From NCBI GenBank assembly GCA_963575745.1, contig CAUYUJ010015508.1, positions 47,501 to 111,500 of the forward strand: a DNA stretch of 64,000 bases, in the 5' to 3' direction. A program made the translations under genes and the position numbers. How positions within the stretch are numbered: position 1 is the first letter of the stretch; each line of letters starts with the position of its first letter. The notes under the pieces are model-generated. The model had not been told where the DNA came from. It saw only the letters and a list, made by a program, of their open reading frames with translations, and made no database searches. The DNA is from Prorocentrum cordatum. Lineage: Eukaryota; Sar; Dinophyceae; Prorocentrales; Prorocentraceae. Of this stretch, positions 9,526 to 21,270 are shown piece after piece.

Positions 9526-11590
9526 AGTCTGACGAAGGACCCAACCATGTGCAGGTGTGAATACCGCAGTTGACACTACCAATTTCGGTGGGGCTCCCTA
9601 TAGGGCCACAAAACGTGTGAAGGGGATGGGTGTGCGGGACGCATGCGGGCGGCAGCACTGGGGCCTTCGGTGGAGCTCCCTATGGGGCCACGAAACGTGT
9701 GAGGGAGTTGACGAAATGGGTGTGGCTGACGCATGCGGGCGCGGGCACTGGGGCCTTCGGTGGAGCTCCCTATGGGACCACGAAACGTTTGAGGGGTGTG
9801 CCGAAATGGGTGTGGCTGACGCATGCGGGCGCGGGCACTGGGGCCTTCGGTGGAGCTCCCTATGGGGCCACGAAACGTGTGAGGGGTGTGCCGAAATGGG
9901 TGTGGGTGACGCATGCGGGCGCGGGCACTGGGGCCTTCGGTGGAGCTCCCTATGGAGCCACGAAACGTGTGAGGGGTGTGCCGAAATGGGTGTGGGTGAC
10001 GCATGCGGGCGCGGGCACTGGGCCTTCGGTGGATGCTCATGGAGCCACGACGAACGTGCGAGGGGTGTGCCGAAATGGGTGTGGGTGACGCATGCGGGCG
10101 CGGGCACTGGGGCCTTCGGTCTCCCTATGGGGCAAGAATGAGGGGTGAGGGGTGTGCCGACTGGGGCCTTCGGTGGAGCTCCCTATGGGGCCACGAAACC
10201 GGGCGCATGCGGGCGCGGGCACTGGGGCCTTCGGTGGAGCGGAGCCACGAAACGTGTGAGGGGTGTGCCGAAATGGGTGTGGCTGACGCATGCGGGCGCG
10301 GGCACTGGGGCCTTCGGTGGAGCTCCCTATGGAGCCACGAAACGTGTGAGGGGTGTGCCGAAATGGGTGTGGGTGACGCATGCGGGCGCGGGCACTGGGG
10401 CCTTCGGTGGAGCTCCCTATGGAGCCACGAAGCGTGTGAGGGGTGTGCCGAAATGGGTGTGGGTGACGCATGCGGGCGCGGGCACTGGGGCCTTCGGTGG
10501 AGCTCCCTATGGAGCCACGAAACGTGTGAGGGGTGTGCCGAAATGGGTGTGGGTGACGCATGCGGGCGCGGGCACTGGGGCCTTCGGTGGAGCTCCCTAT
10601 GGAGCCACGAAACGTGTGAGGGGTGTGCCGAAATGGGTGTGGGTGACGCATGCGGGCGCGGGCACTGGGGCCTTCGGTGGAGCTCCCTATGGAGCCACGA
10701 AACGTGTGAGGGGTGTGCCGAAATGGGTGTGGGACGCATGCGGGCGCGGGCACTGGGGCCTTCGGTGGAGCTCCCTATGGAGGCCACGAAACGTGTGAGG
10801 GGTGTGCCGAAATGGGTGTGGCTGACGCATGCGGGCGCGGCACTGGGGCCTTCGGTGGAGCTCCCTATGGAGCCACGAAGCGTGTGAGGGGTGTGCCGAA
10901 ATGGGTGTGGGTGACGCATGCGGGCGCGGGCACTGGGGCCTTCGGTGGAGCTCCCTATGGAGCCACGAAGCGTGTGAGGGTGTGCCGAAATGGGTGTGGG
11001 GACGCATGCGGGCGGGCACTGGGGCCTTCGGTGGAGCTCCCTATGGGGCCACGAAACGTGTGAGGGGTGTGCCGAAATGGGTGTGGGACGCATGCGGGCG
11101 CGGGCACTGGGGCCTTCGGTGGAGCTCCCTATGGAGCCACGAAACGTGTGAGGGGTGTGCCGAAATGGGTGTGGGTGGACGCATGCGGGCGCGGGCACTG
11201 GGGCCTTCGGTGGAGCTCCCTATGGAGCCACGAAACGTGTGAGGGGTGTGCCGAAATGGGTGTGGGTGACGCATGCGGCCGCGGGCACTGGGGCCTTCGG
11301 TGGAGCTCCCTATGGAGCCACGAAGCGTGTGAGGGGTGTGCCGAAATGGGTGTGGGTGACGCATGCGGGCGCGGGCACTGGGGCCTTCGGTGGAGCTTCC
11401 TATGGAGCCACGAAACGGTGTACTGGGTGGGTGAAGAGGAGAGGCGGAGAGGAGGGGAGGAGAGGAGGAGAGGAGAGGAAAGGAGAGTAGAGGAGAGGAG
11501 AGGAGAGGAGAGGAGAGGAGAGGAGAGGAGAGGAACGCGGGGCACCGTCTTTTCAAAACGAGGACCCAACACCACAGGATGGTTGGGAAC
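9526..11590 (+). repeat. Higher-order block H3: leader, 90-bp satellite, GGAGA tract, tail
   Basis: The leader TGACGAAGGACCCAACCATG is the same as in H2. About 20 satellite units follow (9585-11420), several with internal deletions (10040-10240, 10830-11030). The GGAGA tract is about 11440-11534 and the tail about 11534-11580. The leader, array, purine tract and tail keep the same order and orientation in all three blocks, which suggests that the whole block is the duplicating unit. Confidence 0.9.
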
Positions 11591-11720
11591 AAAAAAAAGG
11601 AATGGACGTCCGAGCGATGGCGAGGGGGGGACTCGCGCACCAAAACAACGGAATGGACGTCCGAGCGATGGCGAGGGGGGGGACTCGCGCGCCACACCGG
11701 TGGCAGTTTCGGAGCGCAGT
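11590..11720 (+). repeat. Duplicated GGACGTCCGAGCGATGGCGAG motif
   Basis: AATGGACGTCCGAGCGATGG occurs at about 11601 and 11650, and again at about 21085 next to the other dispersed repeat shared with 9.46 kb. It follows the H3 tail. Confidence 0.7.
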
Positions 11721-14700
11721 TTCTCGCGCGAGGATCGGCGCGCGGCGCCAGGCGGCCCCTTCGCACGACTGGGCGGCGCTCGAGCGCGCGGGAGACGAAC
11801 CGGCGCGCCGCATCGGCGGTCTGGGAAAACGCCTTTCGCGTTGAGGTTCCGCTCCGCGAAAAGGGTCGCACTTCGCTGCGCGACTACAGCGCGCGCGCGA
11901 GGGTGTCTCTGCGGATGCGTTGCAACCAGGTTGCGTATGCGCGCGCGTCGCTGTGCGACCACCGCGTGGGGGGGCCCGGGTTGCCGGGGGTGGGGTGCAT
12001 CACAGTCGTGAGCGAAGCAGTTTCTGGAGGGCCATCACGCCGCGTCAGTATTCGTCGTGCGTTTCAGCATCGTCAGGTTTCCGCATGGTTCCCCGTGATT
12101 CTTGAGAGTTCGAGGCGAGTCCTTTGGCGGCGTCGTCGCAGCGGCTTGGCATATCCCGTGGCCTCCTGAAACTTCCTGGGGCTTCTTGGGCCTGAGGTTT
12201 CCTTGCATTTCTTGGGGCTCCCGGAGGCTTTTTGCAAAATCTTGGAAATCCACAAAGCTCTTGCCAACATCCAAATGGGACCTTGTAAGGCTTCGGGCTG
12301 TGCACGGACAGCCCCTACAGGTAGTCCTGGCCGGCCTCTACAGGCAGGCCCCTTGGGTAGTCAGCTGGCTTCAACAGGCCCACCGAGTTGCTTGGGGCGG
12401 TCTCAACAACCTAGCGCCGCTTCCAGCGGCACCCCTACGTCGTTCCGCTCCGTCGAGACCACTTCGAACTGCTCTGGGGGGGGGGCCTTTGGAGGCGGGC
12501 TGTCTGGGACTACCCAGGAAGCCTGTTGAGGCCAGCCATGACTATTTTGGGGGGTTGTTGGCGCGCAACCCGTAGCCTTTTTTAACCGGACCTTGCCTCC
12601 ACGGGCAGCTGCAGCCATAGGACGATCACCACTTTCTGAGCCCATGGGGGTCAGCGGAGCGCCGCGCTACGGGCATTCAGCCGTGACGTCGGTCATTGCG
12701 AGTTGCCAAAAATTGAAGCCGCCGCCATTGCCAGGGCCCTTGGCTGCCCAGCAGGTCGGTTCGCCACAGTTGTCGCAACCATACCTCGCATGCTGAGTGT
12801 TGCTCAAGGTAAGGTTGCTTCCACTTTCTGAGCCCCTTGGAGGCCCAGCGAGGCAAAGCGTTGCGGGCCTCGGCATGAGACGTCTCCGCCTTGTGTGATG
12901 CCAAACGTCTTGGGATTTGGTGCGTTTCCAAGGCTACGTCGGATGGGCAGGGATGCGGGAGTGGAAGGAAAGGGGAGGTCTGAACAGGGCAAGGCGGAGA
13001 CGGAGCAGCTGATCGCCGAGCACGAGGTCTTGGCCTGCCCCAGCCCCGCCCCCCCATGTACCCTTCCCGCCACCCGTCCGCGTTCGGCCTGCTACATCCC
13101 AATTAATCCCTCTACATATTGATTCCCACGTCCTTCCCTCGCCATATCTCACGTGCATCCTCCCAATCGTGCTCGTGCTCGTGTTGCATCCTCCCTCTTC
13201 TCCCTCCTCCCTTCTTCCACCCTGTTCATCCTTGCTCCCCCCTCCTCTCACATCCTCATCCCTCCTGTCCTTCCTCACCCGTTCCCGTCAGCACCCCTCA
13301 TCACGATCCCTCAGTATCCCTTATAGTTCAATGAAAACGCCTACCATACATGATTATTCATGTCGTCTTCTATCCGAGTCAAAGCGGCATCATGGTATCG
13401 CAAGGTCATATTAAACAAGGGTCTTGTTCGCGCAGTTGACATTTAACTGGAGACCTTGTGAAAAAAGGTACCAGCCACCGCATACCACGTTCCAAAGCCA
13501 GGAAGCTTAGAGATGGACGGCAAGCAGTACGGCATGACTTGTGCAGAAGCGTCGCCTGGAATCACAACATGTATGAAAGTGTGCCTTCCCAGGATGCTTG
13601 CGACGACCATGCTTTGGCTTTTGGTACGAAGTGCTCCTGCACAACATTCAATATAGTGGATCAGTGGTTCTTAGAGCAGAATGACTATTCGAGCACACCT
13701 TATTCAGCACTCCGATAATGCACCAGGGCGCGTGTGGTCCGTTGTATGTATTAATGGTGCGATGGGCATCACGATACCGATGTTGGCGAATGCGATGTAG
13801 CTGGATGTTGCGCGCCGTTCCCAGTACCAATCAAACACGATTCGAAAAATAGCGTCGGGGACATCAAGAGCAATTCAGCTTTCGCGCCGTGGGCTCGTGG
13901 CGTCTAAGAAAAGTTTACACATAAAAAGAAAGTTGCCAGGCAAAAGTTCGAAGTTCAAGGGAGAGCGGCGAAACATCAAACTAAATAAGTTGCCGAATAC
14001 CAATTCTGACCAATTCCCGGTAGTTTGATGCGTTTGTGCCGCTGGGCGCCCCGAAGCCCCAAGGAACCTCCCAAGATTTCCAAAAACCTCTGGAGACCCC
14101 CTCCTTTCGCCTCCTCTTCCCACCCTTATCATATTCTTCCAGGAGCAGCGGAATATCCTCCTCCTCCTCGCTATTAAAAATGCGGTCATGGGGCAATGTT
14201 GTCCGAAGGTTTCTCGCCACGTTCGGCATCCCGAGGCCCCTCCCGGGACGTGGGGCTACCAAACTGGAGCATTGTTCGTGTGTTTTTGTGTTACCCAGTT
14301 CAAACCGTCATTGGGGAATGTGTGGCTTGAGCGCTCACATGCCCAAGCACGAAAATCCCATTGTTCATTAAAACACAAACGTCGATAATTTAGCGTGTCG
14401 GTTTCCAATGGGCGCGTTTGATTTCCCAGATTGGATCGGATGATGATTGTTTATCGCGTTCATGTCGTTTGTTTACCGGTTGTTGTTGTGCGCAGGCAAA
14501 GTTCACGATCGTGGCTGAAACCTAGCCCAAGCCTGATGGATCAAGCCTAGCCCCACAGGACGCACCATATCCCCCCTCCTCCATTTTTTGTTACCTTCAT
14601 ATCCGCCTTCACGCTGATTTGCGCTGCACCCTAGTCCCTACCGGTACGCCCCCCTTCCAGGCGCGGGTTGTTGTTGTTTCCCCATGGTCGGGCTCCTCCC

Positions 14701-14918
14701 TGGTTATCCGATGTGTTTTCCCTATGTATTTAAACGCCTCGCTCATTCCGCCGGCCCGTCTTGTCATGGCGCCAACATCGCAGAGCGGATTTCGCTTGGA
14801 AAACACTGGGATGGGCCTGGATTGCCTTGGAGAGTGTCTTTCCGGATTTCGAAGAAAATGTCGTGCGGATTTTGTTTGGCCGGGAGTGGAGACTAGCAGA
14901 CATCCACGTGAATTTTTT
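11720..14918. other. Stretch without recognisable genes
   Basis: Contents seen: GC-rich sequence with CGCG-rich words to about 12010; a CTTGGGGCTTC-type stretch (12165-12285) resembling the dispersed minisatellite; CACTTTCTGAGCCC in two places about 190 bp apart (12629, 12820); a pyrimidine-rich stretch (13150-13310); and an AT-balanced unique stretch (13320-14900). None of the ORFs shows family resemblance or a strong codon signature. Confidence 0.5.
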
Positions 14919-16634
14919 CACGCTTCGCGTATCCCCACCAGTGCGTAGCCCGCTCGACCCTTTCGGACGCCCCATGCGCTTCCGCTGGCGGCCGCGACAA
15001 AAAAAAGTATCCCCACCAGCCCATTCAGAAGCCCTGCCCACGAGAGCTGACGGGAAAAGGGTCGAAGGGACACATCTAGGGAAACAAAGCGAGCAACCAG
15101 AATGAACCGAGAGATCTCTGGGAGCAAGGGGGTGGCCTTTGAAGGCCTCTTCTGGCCATCCCTGGGGGCCGCGTGGGGGCGAGGGAAAGAGGAGGAGGAG
15201 GAGGAGGAGGAGGCCTCTTGGGCGCCTCTTGGGGCACTCTTGGGGCCTCCTGGGAGCTTCCTGGGGGCCTCTTGATGGGTTTGGGGGGGCCTTTGGGGGC
15301 TTTTGGGGGGCCTCTTTGGCTGTCTCAGGGCGTTCCTGGCTTGTCTGACGCCGTCGCAAGCCGTCTTGAGGGCCTGTCTGGGTAATCTTGGGGCCATCTT
15401 GGGGCATAGCAGGGGTTCTTAGAGGCCATCTTGGACGTCTTGGATGCCTCTTGGGCCGTCTTGGGGCCCTCCTGGGGCTGTTTTGGAGGCCTTTTTGGCC
15501 GCGATGGGGCCATCTTGGAGGCCTCTTGAGCGATCTTGGGGGCCTCTTGCGCAGTCTTGAGCCGTCGGAACGCCGACAAGAAGCAAATTCCAATGTTTGT
15601 CAACAACCTATGGGAAATCAATGATGTTGGCCTCTTCGGGCCCTCCTGGAAGACCTCTTGGAGGCCTCTTGGGCCGTCTTGGAGGTTTCTTGGGGGCTTC
15701 TTGGGCCGTCTGAAGGCCATCTCAGGCCGTCTTGGGTGCATCTTGGGCCGTCTTGGGGTCATCTTGGGGCCAACTTTGCCGTCTTGGAGGCCATCTTGGG
15801 CGTCTTGGAGGCCTCTTGGGCCCTCTTGAGGCCGTCTTGGGGGCCTTTTGGGCCGCCATGGGGCCATCTTGGAGGCCTCTTGAGCGATCTTGGGGGCCTC
15901 TTGCGCAGTCTTGAGCCAATGGAAAATCAATGATGTTGGCCTCTTCGGGCCCTCCTGGAAGACCTCTTGGAGGCCTCTTGGGCCGTCTTGGAGGTTTCTT
16001 GGGGGCTTCTTGGGCCGTCTTAGGCCATCCGAAGGCCATCTCAGGCCGTCTTGGGTGCTTCTTGGGCCGTCTTGGAGTCAGATTGAGGCCATCGTCGCGG
16101 TCTTGGAGGCCATCTTGGGCGTCTTGGAGGCCTCTTGGGCCCTTTTGGTGCTCTCTTGGGAGCCCTGGAAGGCCTCTTGGGGCCATCCTGAAGGCCATCG
16201 ATCAAAGGAGGAGCTGGGATAAGATTCGCCCCCCCCCCCCCCAAAGAGGCCAAAATTGTGCCAAAACTTTAGTAAAACCAATAATTTGGGCGCCCAGAGG
16301 GCTGGTGGGATAACGTTCAGCCCCCAAAGAGGGCAAAATGGGCCAAAACCTTAGTAAAACAAATGATTTGGGCGCCCAGGGGGCTGGTGGGATAACGTTC
16401 GGTCCCACCCCCCAAAGAGGCCAAAATGGCGACAAGACCTTAGTAAAACCAATGATTTTGGCTTCCTCACCGAGGCCGTTTTGGACGCCCTGACACCTCG
16501 CGGGGGGGCCCGAAAAAGTCCAGGGGAGGGGTAAGGGGAGGGGTAAACCCTTCCCCGTAGGGGAAGAGGATTTTTGTTGGAAGAGGGAAAAGGAATCTCG
16601 TCAGACCACCTGTCGCCCAAAGGGTTGGTGGGAT
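14919..16634 (+). mobile_element. CAG-TIR element, copy 1 (composite)
   Basis: End A is CGCTTCGCGTATCCCCACCA at 14921-14940. A second end-A form, TATCCCCACCAGCCC after a poly-A run, is at about 15008-15023. End B is CGCCCAAAGGGTTGGTGGGATT, finishing at about 16634. In between are ~15-bp minisatellite units (GGCCTCTTGGGGGCC type, 15120-16195), an ATCGATCAAAGGAGG motif (16197), two extra end-B motifs (CGCCCAGAGGGCTGGTGGGA near 16290 and a variant near 16372), then the subterminal module with ACCGAGGCCGTTTTGGACG and the hairpin CTTCCCCGTAGGGGAAG (16553-16569). The extra internal ends suggest nested or unequal-exchange history. No transposase ORF is seen. Confidence 0.75.
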
Positions 16635-16749
16635 TATCTTCATTTTTCGCTCGCCGTTTCGGTGTTTTGCTCTGACAGAAATCCACGCAGAAATCCGCTT
16701 CAGCACGTCTGCAAGATCGATGCAGTGAGTATTGTGCCATCGCAGGCGT

Positions 16750-17370
16750 TTGCCTGCGCGTTCGTGGCCTTTGGGAGGCCGTTTGGGGGTCTCTCGGAGC
16801 CTCTTTTTGTGTTTCTTTGCGGTATTGCTAGGACCTCCTGGGGCGTCAGGGGGGCCTCTTGGGGGCCTCTTGGGGGCCTCTTGGGGGTCCTTTGGGGCCT
16901 CTCGGAGGCCGGGGCCTCCAGGGGACCTCTCTGCGCCTGGAGCTCGAAATGTCCGTTCGGGTCCCCCGTCTGGGCCCGCTCTTGGAGCCGTCTCTGGAGC
17001 ATCTCTGGCCATATTGGAGGCCTCTGGGGCTGTCTTGGGACCCTCTGGGGCCGTTTTGGGCGCTCTTGGAGTCCTCTTGGGCCGTGTTAGGGCGATCCTG
17101 GAAGCCTCTTGGGCCGTCTGTCAGCCCCGGTAAGCCGATAAGGCGAGATCACCTTCAAAAACTTAAGGAAAGTTACACATGTCTGCCTCTGTGGGCTCTC
17201 TTGGAAGGTCTCTTGGAGGCCTCTTGGGGCGTCTTGAAGGCGCTTTGGGCTGTCTGGAGGCCATCTTTGGCATCTTGGATCGCCCTTGGACCGTCTCGGA
17301 CCATGTTGAGCTCTCTTGGAGGCCGCTTGAAGCGCTCCTGGAGCGCTCTTGGGAGCCTGCCTGCTGGGAC
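16750..17370. repeat. ~15-bp minisatellite of the CAG-TIR type, outside clear element ends
   Basis: GGGGGCCTCTTGGGGGCCTC-type units recur (clearest at 16845-16890), with CTCTTGGGCCGTCTTGG variants to about 17360. The same unit fills every CAG-TIR copy. No end A or end B delimits this stretch. Confidence 0.75.
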
Positions 17371-17581
17371 CTGGCCAGGATCTGGCCAGGACCTGGCCGG
17401 GACCTGGCCGGGACTTTGCCGAGGTATTTTTCGTCCGGGGACCCCTAGGGGCGGCACCGCACGCGCGAATTCGAAATATTGTTAACCAATTACCGAAGAT
17501 CGTAGCACACCCTTGGCCCGTTGGGCCGGTGTTTTCCGCATTTATTGCTCATGTCTCCTTCCCCCCAATTCTGACCCCCAG

Positions 17582-17880
17582 GAACAGAAGAAGCAGCGGG
17601 AGGCGCGCGTAGTGGAGCTCAAGAACAAGTGCGAGGCGCCGCCGCCGTCGTCGACGCCGGGGCCGCCGTTCGTCGGTTGTCGGTCGTCGATCGTCGTCGG
17701 CGCCGCCGCCGTCATCCTTCTCGTCGCTCGTCGTCCTCCTACGTCGCCGTCGCCCTCCGTCGTCATAGTCGGTCGTCCGCCGTCCTCGCGCGACGACGCC
17801 CGAGGCCATCGAGCGCCGCGAGTCCGAGCGGCGCGCGGTGGACGAACGCAAGCGCAAGGACCTCGGCGCTCTGCCGCGCC
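17582..17880 (+). CDS. Two short exon candidates of a coiled-coil-like protein (GC-AG intron)
   Basis: Exon a (17582-17635) follows a pyrimidine-rich tract ending CCCCCAG and reads EQKKQREARVVELKNKCE. Exon b starts at 17805 after CCCGAG and reads AIERRESERRAVDERKRKDL, then GALP. If spliced from 17635 to 17805, the phase is 0 on both sides and the peptide continues as one highly charged helix. The donor would be GAG/GC and the acceptor GAG/GC, giving a 169-nt GC-AG intron with GAGGC repeated at both borders, as described for many dinoflagellate introns. The intron body is GTCGTC-type repeat. Exon b's end is unknown; the frame soon becomes low-complexity. The peptide resembles generic coiled-coil proteins and I assign no function. 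No continuation is found upstream of 17582 or downstream. Confidence 0.45.
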
Positions 17881-18035
17881 GGCAGCGGCCAGCCCCCCCT
17901 CCCCCCGATGGGAGGGCAAGCTCGCCTCGCGGACGGGGCCCTGCGGACTTCTGCCGGGGGCGGAGGGACCTGCTTGGTCTGCTCCTCCTCCTTCTTCTTC
18001 GGCAGGCCACTGGGCGCACACACCCGAAGCGTCAG

Positions 18036-18120
18036 TCTCCTCCTCCTCCTCCTCCTCCTCCTCCTCCTCCTCCTCCTCCTCCTCCTCCTCCTCCTCCTCC
18101 TCCTCCTCCCCCCCTCCTCC
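18036..18120. repeat. (CCT)n microsatellite
   Basis: About 27 uninterrupted TCC units. Poly-Glu, Leu or Ser ORFs across it are artefacts. Confidence 0.95.
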
Positions 18121-18544
18121 TCGGCATCTGGAGGCCTCCAGGGACTCCTGGCAGTCTTCTGGAGACCCAGGCCTCGTGTCGACTCGAGAGACGCGCTGGA
18201 ACTGTCCGTGAGCCCCAGGACCGCCAAGGAAAGTCCTCGGGGCGAGAATGCGGCCCTGGGGGAATGGTCGAGAGGCCTGGGAGCTAGCGAATCGAAAAGG
18301 GCAAGCCGTCGGAGGTCTGGGGATGGAGGGAAGTGCTGGATGACTTGGCCTACGCCGCACCCGCCAATCCCCGGAGGGGAGAGACCGTGGGTCCGTCGTG
18401 CAGAGACTCCGAGCCCAAAGCATAGACGAGAGCAGCACGTTGGGCGCGAGATTCCTCGCACCCACGGGAGAGGCGCGGCCACGACGGCACATTGTGTCAG
18501 GAGAAGGAGGCGAGCAGCATTCATAATGTATAGTTGTGGAGGGA

Positions 18545-18658
18545 GTGGAGGGAGTGAGAAAGAGAGAGAGAGAGAGAAAGAAAGAAAAACAAAAAAACAA
18601 AAAACAAAAAAAAAAAAAAAAAAAAAAAAAAGAGAGAGGGAGAGAGAAAGAGAGCCGG
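18545..18658. repeat. (GA)n / poly-A / (GA)n compound repeat
   Basis: GA repeats, AAAC-type units and an A run of about 30 at about 18602-18631, then GA repeats again. Confidence 0.95.
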
Positions 18659-18849
18659 CCATGAAGGGAGACGCCCTACCCCTCCCTCCCATCCTTTCTG
18701 ACCATTGCGTAGAGCCGCTCTCTGGCCGCGACAGTCGGATGTCGGAGCGGGCATCGATCCCCAAAGGGTACGAGATGCAGGGCAAGGTATGGAATCGAAG
18801 CGTAGCCTTGCATGACAGCATCGAATTGCATGCCATGGTTGCATGAATG

Positions 18850-19100
18850 GCGCCGTCGGGAAACCATGCTGAAGGACCGACAATTTGAAGATGAAGGCTG
18901 CAGCGGGAGCACCGTTTGGAAGGACCGAAAACGCGGATATGAAACCAGCACTGCAGCGGAAGCACCGTTCGGAAACACCAAACACGGAAATCAGACACGC
19001 GTCACGGCGGGAGCACGATTTTGAAGGACAGGAAGCGCGAAAATGCGGCCAACGGTGCAGCGTGAGCACCGTTTTGAAGGACCGTAAACAATCGGATTGG
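18850..19100. repeat. ~58-bp tandem repeat, about 4 units
   Basis: Units share GGGAGCACCGTTTGGAAGGA or close variants (GAGCACGATTTTGAAGGAC, GAGCACCGTTTTGAAGGACC), followed by an A/C-rich half with AAACGCGGA or AAACACGGA. Confidence 0.75.
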
Positions 19101-20460
19101 AATCAACATGTACGAAATACCGATGTTTGAAATTCTGCATGTGAAAACATACGCGGAGAGTGCGGGGTGAACGAGGCAGGGAGTTGGAAGAGGAGACACA
19201 GAGAGAGGCCGAGGCTGGTTTGGAGCTCGGAGTGGGGACCAATAAGTCTGCGACGGTCCTGTCGGCGCTGGAAGCGACATGTTGTTGACCCGATTGCAGA
19301 AGAAGCCTGGCGAGACCCTAAGCAACAGGTCGTGAGAGGGGGCAGACTTTCGGAGGACGAACAGGGGACGGAAAAGGATGAGTAAGGGTAGTGGTGATGA
19401 GGAGGATGAGGGCGGAGGAGAAGGGGCCTCGCGGGCGGCCCCATCAGCCCTCCGAGACGTTGCGGCTCTGGAGGCTGGCTCCCGAAATCCATCACTAAGC
19501 CCTCGCCGCTGGACCCTGTCAGCTAGCCTCTGCCACGTGCCGCCCCCTGGCTCACTGGAAATGCTTGTTTTCGGGAGTGGCTCTCCGTCCGAATCCTGCC
19601 ACTAGCCACAAGTCGTTCCCCAAGCACTTCTTGCGCTGACGAGCTCGTATTGATTGAGGTGGAAATTGAGATTGATTTCGAGATTCGCTGGTTCCTTGGA
19701 CTGGCCCCGACTAGTCACCATTGCCCATGCCACAGGCCCGTTTCTCGCCCCCACTCGCCCCAACTTGCCTTGATTCGCTGGGAGTTCCTGTCTCTACTTC
19801 CCTACTCGCAGAGGCGTGCACGATCTAAAGATTTGCACGATCCTGCTCCACACACAGGGACCTCCAAGCCTCGCTCGCTGTGGTTTGCGTGGAGCTCCCG
19901 TTCCGGACACAAGCCCCTTGTCCCTACTTGCCTTGGTTATGTTGGGAGCTTCCATTTTCGACACTGGCCCCCACTAGCCCCATTTGCTTTGGTTCGCCCG
20001 AATTTCCGCTCACCACCACTAGCCCTTGCCACTGGCTCCCACCAGCCTCTGCCAGCAAGCATCCTCAAAGGTAGTTGGCGAAGGAATTCATAAGGATTTG
20101 TTCCACAATTTCAGTTTCACGGACTAGCGCCGCTTAGCATTGGCAGCCCTTGCCGCAAAACCCAAATTAATGTCGGGAACCTATTTGCCCCCCTGTGGCT
20201 TGGGCATGTGGTAATGAGGCCGGGCTTGCGATATGGAGCAATGGGGCCAGATTGGGACGAGGCGTCGCCTGGGCTGGAGTTCTTTGGGGCTCCCCAGGGT
20301 CGCTAATGTATGCCAGGAGCAGCTATCATTGATCAGGGTTCATTTTGCTTGATGTGAGGGCTGTTGTGATTTTCAACTTTCCCTGGACTCCTTGTTCTTG
20401 TATTGTGTCGCCGGGAACCGAGGAATGTCTGTAAAGTTGCAGGTGCTCCTTGCGTGAGTA
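19100..20460. repeat. Gene-less stretch with a degenerate ~100-bp repeat (19650-20080)
   Basis: Short shared words (TTCGCTGG, GGGAGTTCC or GGGAGCTTCC, CCCCACTAGCCCC or CCCGACTAG) recur between 19680 and 20060, pointing to an old tandem array. Nothing recognisable is seen in 19100-19650 or 20080-20460. Confidence 0.45.
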
Positions 20461-20467
20461 ACAAGTA

Positions 20468-20522
20468 CTCTCTTCCTCTCTCTCTCTCTCTTTCTCTTTC
20501 TCTTTCTCCCTCTCTCCCTCAT
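20468..20522. repeat. (CT)n microsatellite
   Basis: CTCTCTCTTTCTC-type repeats. Confidence 0.9.
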
Positions 20523-20739
20523 TCGTGTCAGGATTTCTCCAAACTCTTGGAACGTGCCCGCGCTATCATTACTTCATTCCTCCATCGGACCATGTTTCTC
20601 CACCGGCAGCAGCCAAGACTTCTTGTGTCCGCGCGAGCTGGTTTCCTTTTCTCCTCGCCAGCTAGCCCCTTCCCTCGCGCGCGTTTCCTGCACCCCGCTT
20701 TGTTCACCAATCAGTGCTTGCACTGCAGGGGTCCTCGCT

Positions 20740-21270
20740 GAGATTGAAGGATTTGGCGGAAGTCCCAGGCCGATTTCGGTGGGCGGATTGGTTCCCGGGT
20801 TCCCGGTTCCGATTTCCCGGGTTCTCCCCTCCCGGTTCTTGGCCGATTTCGGTGGGCGGTCGGGTTTCCATGATTGCCAGTTTTTGGTTCCAGGGTCCAT
20901 GGCAATGTCAGGTCGGTTAGGTTCGCGGCTTCCGGTTCTGGGGTTCCTGGCAGTATACGGTTGGTTGGTTTTTGGTTCTCTTGGCATCGCTCGGACGTGT
21001 GCATTTTTCTTTCGGCGAGAACCATCGAGGAACATCCTTGATCCTTTGGCGAAAAAAAGACGCACGAAACCGAAAAAAACACAGGAATGGACGTCCGAGC
21101 GATGGCGAGTTCTGGTGTTCCCCGCAGCGCGAGGTTGGTTGGATTCCCAGGTTCCCGTGGCGGTGGGCGGCTGGGTTCCCAGGCATTTTGTTCCCGAAAG
21201 GGTATTTGGCAGTGTAAGGTTTGGTGGTTTTTGGCCCTCCCGGTTCTTAGTTCTGAATTTTTGGTAGCGA
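20740..21270. repeat. Degenerate GGTTCCCGGG-type repeat, related to 41630-41740
   Basis: GATTTCGGTGGGCGG, GGTTCCCGGGTTCC, TTCCCAGGTTCCCGTGGCGG and GGTTCTGGGGTTCC recur irregularly. Closely similar words (TTTCGGTGGGCGG, TTCCCAGGTTCCCGTCGCC) occur inside the methyltransferase intron at 41641-41680. Confidence 0.65.

Noticed and set aside
12667-12876. Minus-strand stretch with CDNCGEPTCW considered as a zinc-knuckle of a LINE N-terminus
   Set aside because: Only one CxxC pair and no further spacing that fits a known zinc finger; likely chance.
16550-16572. G/C hairpin followed by A/T-rich bases considered as a bacterial-type terminator
   Set aside because: It is part of the repeated eukaryotic element module, and the window shows no bacterial gene organisation.
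17542-18998. Large minus-strand ORFs with poly-Glu or poly-Arg across 18036-18120
   Set aside because: The core is the (CCT)n array; outside it the frames show no family resemblance. Only the small plus-strand exon candidates at 17582-17880 were kept.
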